Below, piece by piece: positions 26,356-36,439 of a stretch of 50,491 bases of DNA. The stretch covers positions 1 to 50,491 of the forward strand of contig QIKE01000112.1 of assembly GCA_003232915.1 (NCBI GenBank), in the 5' to 3' direction. The number at the start of each line of letters is the position of its first letter. Position 1 is the first letter of the stretch. Made by a program: the position numbers and the translations under genes. Origin of the DNA: Bacteroidota bacterium (lineage in GTDB: Bacteria > Bacteroidota > Bacteroidia > Bacteroidales > F082). The notes under the pieces are model-generated. The model worked only from the letters and a program-made list of their open reading frames with translations. It was not told where the DNA came from and did not search any database.

Positions 26356-27963
26356 TTACATTCTGAACACGCCATATTTCTGTTGTGGATATTTTTTGTT
26401 TAGCGACATGGCTATGCCCATAGCAATAATTTTCCGGGTATCGACAGGGTTGATAATACCGTCGTCCCAAAGGCGTGAAGTACTGTAAAGAGCGGCACCT
26501 TCGCGTTCGTATTTTTCGAGGATAGGTTTGCGCATTTTTTCAATTTCTTCGGGAGGCATTTCCATACCTCGTGCTCGGTATTGGTCTTGTTTTACGGTAA
26601 CCAATACAGTAGCAGCCTGTTCGCCGCCCATCACAGAGATTTTGGCGTTGGGCCACATAAAAAGCAAGCGGGGGTTGTAAGCGCGGCCGGCCATACCGTA
26701 GTTTCCGGCTCCGAACGATCCTCCGAAAATAATCGTAAATTTGGGAACATTCGTATTGGCGACGGCGTGTACCATTTTAGCGCCGTCTTTAGCAATTCCT
26801 TTACGTTCGAATTCGCGCCCTACAATAAATCCTGTAATGTTTTGTAGGAAAACAAGCGGAATTTTTCGAGAAGTGCACAATTCGATAAAATGAGTTACTT
26901 TTAATGCCGATTCGGAAAAGAGAACGCCGTAGTTGGCAATAATACCTACCGGAAAACCCATAATGTAAGCGAAACCGGTAATGACGGTAATTGCATATTT
27001 AGCCTTAAATTCTTGAAAACGGCTACCGTCGACCATTCGCATAATAATTTCGCGCGGGTCAATCATTTTACGCAAATCAACAGGGGCAATGCCATAGAGT
27101 TCTTCGGGGTCGTAAAGTGGTTGTTCAGATGTAAGAATGTTGAGTTGTTGTTTTTCTCTGAATTCTAAGTTCTCAAAAATATTCCGACAGATTTGGATGG
27201 CGTGGGTATCATTTTCGGCAAAATGGTCGGCTACGCCCGAAATGGAAGTGTGTACTTCCGCTCCGCCGAGTTCTTCGGCGGTAACTTCTTCACCGGTAGC
27301 AGCTTTTACTAATGGTGGGCCACCAAGAAAAATAGTTCCTTGTTTTTTTACAATAATGGTTTGGTCGCTCATTGCAGGTACATAAGCACCCCCGGCGGTA
27401 CACGATCCCATTACAATGGAGATTTGTGGAATACCTTTTGCCGACATCTTGGCTTGGTTGAAAAAAAGTCTTCCGAAATGGTTGACATCTGGAAAAACCG
27501 TATCTTGTTCCGGTAAAAAAGCACCACCCGAATCAACCATATAAACGCAAGGCAAATGATTTTCCATTGCAATTTGTTGCGCTCTCAAATGTTTTTTGAT
27601 GGTAAATCGCATATAGGTGCCTCCTTTTACAGTGGCGTCGTTGGCAATGATTATCGTCTCTTGTCCATGAATAACACCGATGCCCGTAACAATTCCCGCC
27701 GAGGGAAAGCCATTGTTGTATTGCCCGTATGCGGCCATAGGCGATAGTTCCATAAAAGGCGTGTTGGGGTCGACTAATAAGTCAATGCGTTCACGTGCCA
27801 ACAGTTTATTGCGATCTTTGTGTTTTTTTACCGCTCTTTCGGAACCTCCCCGAGTGTTTTCTTCTATAATATGCCGGTATTTATCCAACAGTTTTAAGAA
27901 TTCTTTTTTATTGTTTTTGTATTCGTCCGACTGTGTGTCGATCTTTGTTTTTAATGTAAACAA
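26356..27963 (-). CDS. Acyl-CoA carboxylase carboxyltransferase subunit
   Basis: Beta subunit (535 residues) of the biotin-dependent acyl-CoA carboxylase, most likely methylcrotonyl-CoA carboxylase. It has both crotonase-type halves: [20 protein letters not shown], then [29 protein letters not shown] and [14 protein letters not shown]. In the C-half it has [19 protein letters not shown], then [19 protein letters not shown], with the end [16 protein letters not shown]. The start is TTG 27963: an in-frame TAA lies five codons upstream and no Met occurs near. It is the first gene of the operon with the AAA gene, hydratase and alpha subunit. Confidence 0.93.
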   Translation of the reverse strand: MFTLKTKIDTQSDEYKNNKKEFLKLLDKYRHIIEENTRGGSERAVKKHKDRNKLLARERIDLLVDPNTPFMELSPMAAYGQYNNGFPSAGIVTGIGVIHGQETIIIANDATVKGGTYMRFTIKKHLRAQQIAMENHLPCVYMVDSGGAFLPEQDTVFPDVNHFGRLFFNQAKMSAKGIPQISIVMGSCTAGGAYVPAMSDQTIIVKKQGTIFLGGPPLVKAATGEEVTAEELGGAEVHTSISGVADHFAENDTHAIQICRNIFENLEFREKQQLNILTSEQPLYDPEELYGIAPVDLRKMIDPREIIMRMVDGSRFQEFKAKYAITVITGFAYIMGFPVGIIANYGVLFSESALKVTHFIELCTSRKIPLVFLQNITGFIVGREFERKGIAKDGAKMVHAVANTNVPKFTIIFGGSFGAGNYGMAGRAYNPRLLFMWPNAKISVMGGEQAATVLVTVKQDQYRARGMEMPPEEIEKMRKPILEKYEREGAALYSTSRLWDDGIINPVDTRKIIAMGIAMSLNKKYPQQKYGVFRM

Positions 27964-28093
27964 TGTTTCAAAGGATTAATTATCAAATAAATTATCTCAA
28001 ACGTTTGCAGTTGTTTGTGAAAAAATGCAAGTTTATGAAAAAAATCGTAACCGAATATTTAAATTTTACTATTTCCTTAAATCTATACAAAGT

Positions 28094-28285
28094 TATTAAC
28101 AAAAGGGATCAAACTGCTGTACAAAAGTTTTATACACATCAGTTGACAAGGAAATATTTTCACTTATTTTAGTGATACTTTTAATATTTATCGCGATGAA
28201 AGTGCAAAATTTATTTGAAACGATAAGCCCTTTTGCAGGAATTTCTTTTGTTAACGAATTATCTTCAATTTTAAAAAAAAAATGA
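28094..28285 (+). pseudogene. IS1380-like transposase remnant, copy A
   Basis: The left end AAGTTATTAACAAAA and CACTTATTTTAGTG precede ATG 28196. From there 29 codons (MKVQNLFETISPFAGISFVN) match the start of IS1380-family transposases, then diverge into a lysine run and stop. It shares upstream and coding sequence with copy B at 35008. All catalytic parts are gone. Confidence 0.65.
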
Positions 28286-28661
28286 AAAATTGGTTTTGAT
28301 TTAAAAAGCATATTAGTTAATTAATCAAAGTAAGTTGAAAACGGCAAGTTGGGTATTTCAACCTGTTTTTTGTTGATTGTCTCTTCAAATAAAGAAATGG
28401 GTTCTACTTTTAGAATTCCTGAAATAACGTAACTTTGTATTTATTGCGGATTTAAGATATTTTCATAAATCCGTAAATTGATTTTTTATCATCATCACCA
28501 ATATAGTTGTGTTCCTTGTCGGGATGAAATAGAAAAAATTTCACATTGCAGGGCATTCGACTGCCTTTTTCAATTATCAGGTATGTCAAAATACTCTCAA
28601 TTCATTTTCATTAAAAAAAAATTTGTTCTTTTGCATTAGTTATCAATTAAGGAATTGAACA
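28286..28661. other. Upstream region of the aspartokinase gene
   Basis: No gene. TAACTTTG at 28430-28437 is a possible -7 box, leaving a leader of about 220 bases. I see no lysine riboswitch. Confidence 0.3.
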
Positions 28662-29954
28662 GTGGTAAAGACGACGAAAACATTGGTATATAAGTTTGGA
28701 GGTGCTTTGCTAAAAGATGCTGAAGGAATAAGTAGAATGGCCGATATTTTACAAGAAAAAATTAATAATCCGCCGGTGGTAGTGATTTCGGCTCTTGGAA
28801 AAACAACAAATGCCCTTGAACAAATGTTGCAAAATGCTATTCAAGACAATAGTATGCAAGAAAAGAAATACTTTTATCAATTAAAAGAGTTTCATTTCAA
28901 TTTGGTGGAAAATCTTTTTTCTATGCTTAATTCTGATATTATTTTCATCAAGTTGGAAAATATTTTTGAAGGTTTGAGCAAAGACATTCAACAACTTCCC
29001 ACTAATTTATATCAAGCCTATGACCTTATTGTGAGTTATGGTGAAAAGCTCTCGGGTGTTGTTGTAGAGAATTACCTTAACGCAAAAGGTTTGAATGTAA
29101 AGTTAATTGATGCTACGCAAATTATCGTTACCGATTCCAATTATACATCAGCTGACATCAACTGGTTGATGACTCGAAAAACAATTGAAGCACGGTTAAA
29201 ACCGCTTCTCAAAAAGGGGAATATTATTCTAACACAAGGTTTTACAGGTGCAGATGAAAAGGCTAATACAACAACACTTGGCAGAGAAGGTTCTGATTTT
29301 ACGGCAGCAATTCTTGCCAAATGTTTACAAGCTTCGGCAGTTACTATCTGGAAAGATGTCCGGGGATTGATGAGCGCCGATCCGCATCGTTTTTCCAACA
29401 CGGTTAAGCTCCGGAAGGTTTCGTATAGCGAAGCTATCGAATTGGCTTTTTATGGTGCTTCGGTGGTTCATCCCAAAACGATACAGCCTTTGCAGCAAAT
29501 GAATATACCACTGTTTATCAGATATTTCTATGATGTTACAGAGGAACCTACACTTATCTCTACGGATAGTTCCGAAGACGAAAAATTCCCGAAAATTATT
29601 ATAAAAGATAATCAATGCCTACTAAGTATTAGGAGCCGTAATCTTTCGTTTGTGGCTGAAGAAAATCTTTCTCTCATATTCAGTATTTTCAATCGGAACA
29701 AGGTACATATCAATCTTATGCAGAATTCGGCCGTAAGTTTTACTGTATGTTTCGACGATAGCATTCTCAAAAGAACTTTGCTTATGGAAGAACTAAATAA
29801 TAATTTTTCAGTTAAATACAACACAGGTTTGCAATTGATTAGCATAAGAAATGCCGGCAACGAATTAATAGAAAAATTCACTACCGGCAAAACTGTTTAT
29901 TTAAAACAGGCAAGTCGAAAGACTGTATGTTTATTAATAAAAACTACCGGATAA
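28662..29954 (+). CDS. Aspartate kinase
   Basis: Catalyses the first step from aspartate to lysine, threonine and methionine. It has 430 residues. The amino-acid kinase domain carries VYKFGGALL (usual KFGGTSV), then VISALGKTTNALEQML. ILTQGFTGADEKANTTTLGR and EGSDFTAAILAKCL follow, then KDVRGLMSADP. The C-terminal third has ACT-like strands (HINLMQNSAVSFTVCFDD) that would bind an allosteric amino acid. The start is GTG 28662; no ATG lies nearby. It converges on the subtilase gene and overlaps its end by 11 bases. Bifunctional fusion to homoserine dehydrogenase is absent. Confidence 0.92.
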   Translation: MVKTTKTLVYKFGGALLKDAEGISRMADILQEKINNPPVVVISALGKTTNALEQMLQNAIQDNSMQEKKYFYQLKEFHFNLVENLFSMLNSDIIFIKLENIFEGLSKDIQQLPTNLYQAYDLIVSYGEKLSGVVVENYLNAKGLNVKLIDATQIIVTDSNYTSADINWLMTRKTIEARLKPLLKKGNIILTQGFTGADEKANTTTLGREGSDFTAAILAKCLQASAVTIWKDVRGLMSADPHRFSNTVKLRKVSYSEAIELAFYGASVVHPKTIQPLQQMNIPLFIRYFYDVTEEPTLISTDSSEDEKFPKIIIKDNQCLLSIRSRNLSFVAEENLSLIFSIFNRNKVHINLMQNSAVSFTVCFDDSILKRTLLMEELNNNFSVKYNTGLQLISIRNAGNELIEKFTTGKTVYLKQASRKTVCLLIKTTG

Positions 29955-32685
29955 ATAGCTTTTTAGTATAAACTTGCTCGCCTTTTTGCAAACTGACAAG
30001 ATAAAGGTTATTATGATTTTCGGTTTGTAAATTCACCGTCATATTTCCGTTAAATGTACTATGATAAATTTGTTGTCCGGTAAGACTATAAACTGTAAGG
30101 CTTGCTCCATACCATGATTGTCCGGCTTCGACTATTAGAACTTGTTTCCGGTTGTAAATTTTTACGGGATCTGCCGATGCGTTTTCCCGCAGCCCCACGG
30201 TTCCCCAGTTTTGCAACTGCATATCGTCGAGGAACATACCGTAGCCTGCAACGCTTTTGATATGATATCCTATAAAAATCAATGAATCATCGTTACTGGG
30301 AATAATCAATCCTTCACCCAAGGCCCAATTGGCATCACTGAAATTATCATCTTTGTAAACCAAATTTGTTAAATCTTCAATATAAGGTGTCGGCCCCCAA
30401 TAGACGCTCATATTTTCGGTATGACCTGGTATAAAACTTTTATAATAAAATGTTGAATAGTATTCATTGCCACCGGTAACACGCATAGGAGCCGAAATAA
30501 ACCAGTTGTTGTAATCGGTTTCTTTCATGCCGCTGGTATTGTAAATAGTCATGGCATTACTACCTGAGTGGCCGATCAAATTGGTACTGATCCAACGAAG
30601 ATCGGTAAAGTTTTTTTCCTGCCATCCTTCAGGCAAGTCTGGTGGACTCACATTTTCCATATCAACAAGATAGGGATATTGGTTAATGGCGTCCATAGTA
30701 GTAAACGACCAAATGGTACACCCTTCGGCGGTACCAAAATTGTTTCGAGGAATAACCTGTAGATAATAGGTTGCCGAAGGTGCCAAGAATGTAGAAAATC
30801 CATTGGTAGTAAAATTTACGCCATTATAAAAATTGGTAGGAGTATTTACTCCGCCACCATCAGTACCAAGGTAAACATCGTAGCTTGAGGCAAAGTCGGC
30901 AGGTTCCCATGTGAAGTATTGGTTGAGAAAAATACCGGTTGCACCGCTATCGGGTGAGTTAAGGTTAGAACTACATTGTGGTTCTACAGTATATTCGTTG
31001 ATACCTGTTATGATGATCGAGAAAGCCTGCGAGCCACCTGTAAGCGTGCCATCGTAGTCAACCGAGATAGTATAAGTTCCTGGAGTTGGATTTTCAATTT
31101 GTACCGTCTCAACATTGTCCACATGGTTTTTGTTGTCGTTAACAGCTGGGGCAGAAGGATTATCGGGGTCAAGTCGCCATGGAAAGTTAGTGTTTCCCGA
31201 AGGATCAATAATTTTCAAGTTAAGGTCATTGACCAGCATCGGATTTCGAGGATTTAGAGAAGCTCCAAGGGGAAAACCTGCGGGGTCGGTCCAGCAAATT
31301 GTTACACGCAATTCCGGTTCTTGCGAAACGGTAATTTGCCGAGTATAAGTTTCGCCATTGTTTAAAACCAACTCGTCGATAACATTTTGCCCGAGGTCGT
31401 CAGTAATTCTTTGCGCTGCCTTTTTGGCGTCCATCAGTCCCCAACCAAACATATAATCGGGGCCGGGAGCCGGGCCGGCTTCATCGGCAGTATGAAGCAT
31501 TAAACCTTTCAAGGTTGCCGCACGCATAGGTGTACTGCCATGAGTGTCTTGATAATATTTTTGAATTAAAGCCATTGTCCCCGTTGCATTGGGTGTTGCC
31601 ATTGACGTGCCGCTATATGAGGCATAAGACGTATTGCTTTCTGCCGTAGTTGAGTACACATCTACTCCTTTGGCAACAATATCGGGTTTTATACGTCCGT
31701 CGTCGGCAGGTCCCCAACTACTAAAACTACTCATTACTACATCTTCGCTATTGTTATAATGTAATACCTCGTGAACAGCTCCTACTGTCATAATATTTTT
31801 GGCAACACCAACAGTTCCTATACAATCAAAACCATCGTCGCCACCGTCTTTTTCGGCTTTGCCATTAGTGCCGGCATCCGAAGGGCCTTCGCCTCTATCG
31901 TTTCCAGCTGCCTTAACAATAAGGTAATTGGGAGCATTGAAAGCTATTTGATCCCAGTGACGGGCATTAATATCATAAAAGCCAAAAAGATAATCTTCAA
32001 CCGGCGAAATATTTGCATTGCCATACCAATGCCAACTACCACTGCTAAACGACCAACCTCTGATAAATCCATAAGAATGGTTTGACAGTTCAAGGCCGTT
32101 AGCTGCTGCAGCAGCCATCTCAGCGTCATCATTTGTCCACTCCCAAGATTTTAAATTTCCACCATAAGCCATTCCTTTAGCGTCGGGGACTACACCGCCG
32201 GCAATTAGGGTTCCTGCAACATGCGTAGAATGACTGTGCCACGGATGTGCACCGTCCATTATCGTAACACGGCTAGCTCCCTGATTGGTAAATTCTTGAT
32301 GAGTAGTGCGTACATTACCGGCATCCCATTCGCCAAGTTGATGGTAACCTTCGCCTGTGACGTCTAATCCCAAGCTACCACCAGGCCACAATTCTGCTGC
32401 CCTCGTAGTATGCGCTGCCCCAAGATTATCGGTAATATAAAAAACAGGTTTTCCATTCTTGATGTCAACGATTTGCCGCGCCCGGCCATCACCAAGGTCT
32501 TGAAATATATCAACATGGTTTTGCCTGACATAAGCTTCTACTCGCTTTTGCTGCCCCTGCCACTCTTTGGTGAATTTGCTCGATAGTTTACGTAAAGCAG
32601 TAACATTGGTTCCTACTTGTGCAAACAAACCGGTAGAAACAAACAAAGAAAGAAGAAAAGCAGTTAAAAATAATTTTTTTTTCAT
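29944..32685 (-). CDS. T9SS-secreted S8 subtilisin-like protease
   Basis: Secreted serine protease of 913 residues. The signal peptide is LFLTAFLLSLFVSTGLFAQ. The S8 domain spans about 95-420 with catalytic D121 (GEWDAGNVRTTH), H155 (HSTHVAGT), oxyanion N262 (AAGNDRG) and S361 (SGTSMATPNATG). A P-domain-like region follows (ending FSIIITGINEY), then a fibronectin-like segment (TYYLQVIPRNNFGTAEGC) and a MAM/choice-of-anchor-like domain. A Por secretion tail closes it (SLTVYSLTGQQIYHS, ending YTKKLFIR). It is likely exported by the type IX system and used extracellularly. Confidence 0.93.
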   Translation of the reverse strand: MKKKLFLTAFLLSLFVSTGLFAQVGTNVTALRKLSSKFTKEWQGQQKRVEAYVRQNHVDIFQDLGDGRARQIVDIKNGKPVFYITDNLGAAHTTRAAELWPGGSLGLDVTGEGYHQLGEWDAGNVRTTHQEFTNQGASRVTIMDGAHPWHSHSTHVAGTLIAGGVVPDAKGMAYGGNLKSWEWTNDDAEMAAAAANGLELSNHSYGFIRGWSFSSGSWHWYGNANISPVEDYLFGFYDINARHWDQIAFNAPNYLIVKAAGNDRGEGPSDAGTNGKAEKDGGDDGFDCIGTVGVAKNIMTVGAVHEVLHYNNSEDVVMSSFSSWGPADDGRIKPDIVAKGVDVYSTTAESNTSYASYSGTSMATPNATGTMALIQKYYQDTHGSTPMRAATLKGLMLHTADEAGPAPGPDYMFGWGLMDAKKAAQRITDDLGQNVIDELVLNNGETYTRQITVSQEPELRVTICWTDPAGFPLGASLNPRNPMLVNDLNLKIIDPSGNTNFPWRLDPDNPSAPAVNDNKNHVDNVETVQIENPTPGTYTISVDYDGTLTGGSQAFSIIITGINEYTVEPQCSSNLNSPDSGATGIFLNQYFTWEPADFASSYDVYLGTDGGGVNTPTNFYNGVNFTTNGFSTFLAPSATYYLQVIPRNNFGTAEGCTIWSFTTMDAINQYPYLVDMENVSPPDLPEGWQEKNFTDLRWISTNLIGHSGSNAMTIYNTSGMKETDYNNWFISAPMRVTGGNEYYSTFYYKSFIPGHTENMSVYWGPTPYIEDLTNLVYKDDNFSDANWALGEGLIIPSNDDSLIFIGYHIKSVAGYGMFLDDMQLQNWGTVGLRENASADPVKIYNRKQVLIVEAGQSWYGASLTVYSLTGQQIYHSTFNGNMTVNLQTENHNNLYLVSLQKGEQVYTKKLFIR

Positions 32686-32718
32686 AATATTTTTTGAATG
32701 TTATTAAACAATAATTAA

Positions 32719-32746
32719 CAAAAGTAAGTTATCAATAATTAATCAA
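32719..32746 (-). promoter_or_regulatory. Promoter of the subtilase gene
   Basis: On the reverse strand, TTG (32746-32744), 17 bases, then TACTTTTG (32726-32719). The leader to ATG 32685 is about 30 bases. Confidence 0.5.
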
Positions 32747-32898
32747 TAATAATTTAACATTATATTAACATTTAATCAATAGAAATGGTTGCATTGTTAA
32801 AAAGAAAACATTAGTAAAAAACACCTGATAAGCTAATAATTGCTTTATTGTTTATACAATAATAATCCCTATTATTACAATATCTAAACAGAAAATGT

Positions 32899-33013
32899 CA
32901 AGTTCAAAGTTTGCAAAAAAATTGAATAATAGTAGTTTATTAGAGTAAATGATTAGTCCTCAAAGTGACCGCAGCAAAGAAATTGGCATTTTCTAACAAG
33001 CACTAGTTAAACT
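32899..33013 (+). repeat. Dispersed repeat R1, copy 2
   Basis: Second copy of the repeat at 16651-16765, in the same orientation, sharing TAGTTTATTAGAGTAAAT and the flanking blocks with scattered mismatches. It lies in the gap between the subtilase and lipoprotein genes. Confidence 0.65.
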
Positions 33014-33095
33014 GTGGATATTTATTTCAAATGAAGCTATGAAAACCAGAATGCACCCATATTATTTTTCCTTTATTCCGTTTACCATAATAATT

Positions 33096-33103
33096 TACTT
33101 TTG
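33096..33103 (+). promoter_or_regulatory. -7 box of the Ig-like lipoprotein gene
   Basis: TACTTTTG, 16 bases before TTG 33120. It fixes the start downstream of this point. Confidence 0.4.
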
Positions 33104-33119
33104 TGAAAAATAATTCGTT

Positions 33120-34883
33120 TTGAAAACGTATAAGCAGTTTATTATTGTTGGTTTAGTGGGTATAGGTTTCTGGCAGTGTGCCAACCAAGTGATGCCTACC
33201 GGCGGACCAAAAGACACCAAACCCCCTGAAATTGTTGAAGCCGTACCCCCTAATGGTAGTGCCGGATTTATTGGGAATAAATTTTCTATCCGTTTTAACG
33301 AATTTGTTGAACTCGACAAAATCAACAAACAGTTGCTAATTTCACCACCGATGAACACTTTGCCCGACTTTAAGTTAAAAGGTAAAACACTTATCGTAAA
33401 ATTTAAAGAAGAGTTGAAACCCAACACAACATATTCTGTTTATTTCGGCGATGCCATTGTGGATATCACCGAAGGAAATCCTTTGCATAACTTTACCTAT
33501 ATTTTTTCCACCGGTAACACTATTGATTCGCTAAGCCTTTCGGGAAAGCTTGTAAATGCTTTCGATATGAAACCGGTTGAAGATGCTTATGTGATGCTTT
33601 ACAAAAATAATAACGATACGTTGCCGCTTGATTCTTTACCTTTAATGGTAAAACCCTATTATTTGAGTAAAACATCTAAAAATGGAACTTTTCATTTTGC
33701 CGCACTATCCAACAACAAATACTTGATATTCGGGCTAAAAGATCAAAACAACAGTCTTACTTTCGATCAGCCTGCCGAACAAATTGCTTTTTTAGATACG
33801 TCAGTAAAACCGCAATTTCAAGAAAAAGTCAAGATAGATTCTCTAAGTTTTGACACCATTAGCGGATTGTCGCCCGATTCGCTTCACCAAATTCTTGATT
33901 CGTTAAATCGTACAGCCGATTCGTTAAGCAATGCAAAAATGATTCGGTATCAATTGCGTATGTTTGTTAACGAAGATACCGTTCAAAGATTACTGAAAGC
34001 TGAATTACTTAGGAAAAATACTTTACGATTTTCGTTTTCGTTATCTGCGGATAAAGTTCGGATTACTCCGTTGAACTATCTAAATACCTCGCATTGGTAT
34101 CGCTCCGAAAGCAATCCTGCCGCTGATACAATTACTTGGTTTCTGCATCACCCAACTGTCGATACACTTGATTTGATATTTGTGCAAAACGGCGATACCC
34201 TCGGTCAGCGGGAATTACGAATTATTCCAAAAAAAAAACAAAGAAATCGCCGGCAAAAAAAAGCACACAGCCCGTTAAAAGATTTTATAGGATGGCATGC
34301 TAACATAAAAGGCGTGATAAAGCCCAATCAGCAACTAATGCTCATCTTCAACCAACCTATAGCACGGTTTTTCACCGATTCGGTTTTGTTGATTACCGGT
34401 AAGGATAGTTTGTATAAACCCGATTATGCTTTTGCCGATATGCTTCACCGCAAAATTATCTTTCCTTTTAAAATAAAAGAAGGTACCGCTTACCATCTTT
34501 TTATTCCCGACTCTACGGTTATCGACTGGAATGGATTGCATAACAAAAAAATTGATTTGTCGTTTCGTTCGAAAGAAGCCAAAGAATATGGAAAACTAAC
34601 TCTGCAAATCAATTTCAAACATCAGCAACATTATATTTTACAATTGCTTAATGTAAACAGCGATGTTATTTCACAGGTGTTTCTAAAAAAGGATACAAGT
34701 GTGGTTTTCTCCTTTATCGACCCTTCAAAATACCGTTTAAAAATAATTTATGATGACAATGACAATAAGAAATGGGATACAGGAAATTATCTGCGAAAGC
34801 TACAACCCGAACGGGTTATCTTCTTTTCTAAAGAACTCGATATCAAGGCCAACTGGGAATACGAAGAAAGTTGGAATTTTTAA
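33120..34883 (+). CDS. Ig-like (Big_5) domain lipoprotein
   Basis: Probable outer-membrane or periplasmic lipoprotein of 587 residues. Its signal peptide ends at Cys20 (GIGFWQC), followed by NQVMPTGGPKDTKPPEIVEA. The GGPKDT-PP signature and the first Ig-like Big_5 domain (about 35-130) are typical of a widespread Bacteroidetes family of unknown function. A long beta-rich middle and a DNDNKKWDTGNY motif near the C-terminus are also typical. The start is TTG 33120: an in-frame TAA lies three codons upstream and the -7 box ends at 33103. It is a single gene. Confidence 0.85.
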   Translation: MKTYKQFIIVGLVGIGFWQCANQVMPTGGPKDTKPPEIVEAVPPNGSAGFIGNKFSIRFNEFVELDKINKQLLISPPMNTLPDFKLKGKTLIVKFKEELKPNTTYSVYFGDAIVDITEGNPLHNFTYIFSTGNTIDSLSLSGKLVNAFDMKPVEDAYVMLYKNNNDTLPLDSLPLMVKPYYLSKTSKNGTFHFAALSNNKYLIFGLKDQNNSLTFDQPAEQIAFLDTSVKPQFQEKVKIDSLSFDTISGLSPDSLHQILDSLNRTADSLSNAKMIRYQLRMFVNEDTVQRLLKAELLRKNTLRFSFSLSADKVRITPLNYLNTSHWYRSESNPAADTITWFLHHPTVDTLDLIFVQNGDTLGQRELRIIPKKKQRNRRQKKAHSPLKDFIGWHANIKGVIKPNQQLMLIFNQPIARFFTDSVLLITGKDSLYKPDYAFADMLHRKIIFPFKIKEGTAYHLFIPDSTVIDWNGLHNKKIDLSFRSKEAKEYGKLTLQINFKHQQHYILQLLNVNSDVISQVFLKKDTSVVFSFIDPSKYRLKIIYDDNDNKKWDTGNYLRKLQPERVIFFSKELDIKANWEYEESWNF

Positions 34884-35007
34884 AAAAAATATGTGAGTAC
34901 TGAGTTTGTGCAAAAACAATTGCCGGAAAGCACAATGTTAGAGCGTTTGAGTATTCTACAACTCTTGTTTTCAATATCATTTAATTAATACTTTACATCC
35001 GCAACTA

Positions 35008-35290
35008 AGTTATTAACAAAACAGCTCAAATAACTGTGTAAAAATAATTTACACAGAATTTGACCATATAATTTTATCACTTATCTTAGTGGTATAAAAC
35101 AAATTAAGGATAAAATTATGAGCATGAAAGTATAAAAGTTAGTTGGAGGCGTCAGTCCTTTTTCAGGAATTTCTTTTGTAAATAAGATGTTTGACAATTC
35201 GGAACTTAGTAAATTTATACACAATGAATTAGGAATGATGCGCAAGTTAGTTAGTCCTAAATTCTACTTATTAATTAATGCAACTTTTTA
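35008..35290 (+). pseudogene. IS1380-like transposase remnant, copy B
   Basis: The left end AAGTTATTAACAAAA and CACTTATCTTAGTG correspond to copy A. After ATG 35118 the frame meets TAA at codon 6. It then continues as SPFSGISFVNKMFDNSELSK and FIHNELGMMRK before ending at TAG 35290. The order FGGISFV then LIDxxLG is that of IS1380 transposases. Confidence 0.7.
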
Positions 35291-35400
35291 GGGAGTGAAA
35301 AATAATTATTATTTTTCAAGTCAAAAGAGAACGTTTTCTTTCCCTTTTTAACTTGATGGATGAAGTTTACATTTTGTCCTCAGATTTCAAAAGTTGAAAT

Positions 35401-35780
35401 ATGAAACATTTAACCTAAAAACACAAGGTGCACAATTTCAGTAATGATTGATGAGTCCAGTCTAAAAAGGTTAACTAGGGTAAATAATGAAAATCGGTAT
35501 TTACCCCTTCCCTAAAAAATGTACTGATCTTCAGCCACTTCCTGAAACCAAATTGTAACCTTTTTAGATCGGACTCATTGATCAAGTTTATAAGCAAAAA
35601 GAAATTGCAAAAACTATTAAGAAAGCTAAGTCAATCATCAGCAGTGAACTAAACCGAAATTGAGACAATAGAAGTGATAAATACGACTGGGATCTCGCTT
35701 AACGAAAACATGAAAAAAGACAACAATTAAAGCCCATGCATATCTGTTTTACAAGCAAAGTAATAGAGTTGGTTAACAGA
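35401..35780 (+). pseudogene. IS30-family transposase remnant, split by a MITE
   Basis: MKHLT, then after a frame change TRCTISVMID (to 35452), is interrupted by a 124-bp element. It resumes at 35583 with QVYKQKEIAKTIKKAKSI, then ISSELNRN, stop, DNRSDKYDWDLA, stop, RKHEKRQQLKP. This is the N-terminal helix-turn-helix region of IS30 transposases. The two stops replace single codons (CGA to TGA and CAA to TAA). The catalytic part is missing. Confidence 0.8.
35453..35576. mobile_element. 124-bp MITE with 6-bp target duplication
   Basis: Ends GAGTCCAGTCTAAAAAGGTTA and, inverted, GAGTCCGATCTAAAAAGGTTA (two mismatches in 21). It is flanked by ATTGAT on both sides (35447-35452 and 35577-35582). Removing the element and one ATTGAT restores the IS30 frame VMID-QVYKQKEIAK. 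An inner stem GGGTAAATA/TATTTACCC is also present. There is no coding content. Confidence 0.88.
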
Positions 35781-35830
35781 GTTCATCATCATTATTATTA
35801 ATTAAAACAAATTTCTTTACGCCCTAAAGT

Positions 35831-36081
35831 TTATTCCAGTTCTCTAATTTGCTTTCTTAACTCAATATTCTTCTTTTCTTCTGATATCTTTTCTACAACA
35901 ATTCGCTCAGTTGAAGAATGTTTTGAAAACTTCTTTATCCAATTATAAAATAGCTCTATTGCTTACTTATGTATATTAGGCTTAGCTCCTTTACAGTTAA
36001 TTGCCTTTGATCAATTAACTCAACCTTTTCCTGATTAAACGCAGTACTGAAGATTCTTCTTACTTCTCTTTGTTTTTTCGT
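35831..36081 (-). pseudogene. IS3-type transposase orfA remnant
   Basis: The reverse strand reads KQREVRRIFSTAFNQEKVEL and IDQRQLTVKELSLIY. After a frame change it reads ELFYNWIKKFSKHSSTERIV, then VEKISEEKKNIELRKQIREL and a stop. This is the helix-turn-helix and leucine-zipper region of IS3-family OrfA. OrfB is absent. TGTCAACCTATTTTA at about 36115 may be part of the terminal repeat. Confidence 0.75.
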
Positions 36082-36146
36082 CCACTAAATTTAATAGTTT
36101 TCCACTGAATTTAGTGTCAACCTATTTTATGCACTGACATTATCTC

Positions 36147-36222
36147 AACAAACAAAATGGCATAGCCAAGAAAATATTACCTCGCCTAAAAAATGTGGTT
36201 TTCAAGTTGAAATAAACAGGTA
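36147..36222 (+). repeat. Dispersed repeat R2, copy 1
   Basis: About 75 bases similar to 47338-47412, with an identical block CAACAAACAAAATGGCATAG plus CCA, and a second block TTTTCAAGTTG then AATAAA. Noncoding. Confidence 0.65.
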
Positions 36223-36409
36223 GAAAGAAGTAGAATATTTTGCATCCCCACATTAATTTGAGCAACAACTTTTAACACTATTCGGTATTCAGTTTAACAA
36301 TACTTTTTTTCTTTTCACCACAAAAAAAGGATTACATTCATATATACCGGCTGTTACAAACTTACCCCCAACTCATTAATGAATAAATTAAAAGAAACAT
36401 ATTGTTTTA

Positions 36410-36439
36410 TTTGTATTTACACAAAAGGATGTATATTTG
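36410..36439 (+). promoter_or_regulatory. Promoter of rplS
   Basis: TTTG (36410-36413), 18 bases, TATATTTG (36432-36439): a near-perfect Bacteroidetes promoter, with a leader of roughly 35 bases to ATG 36478. Confidence 0.7.
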
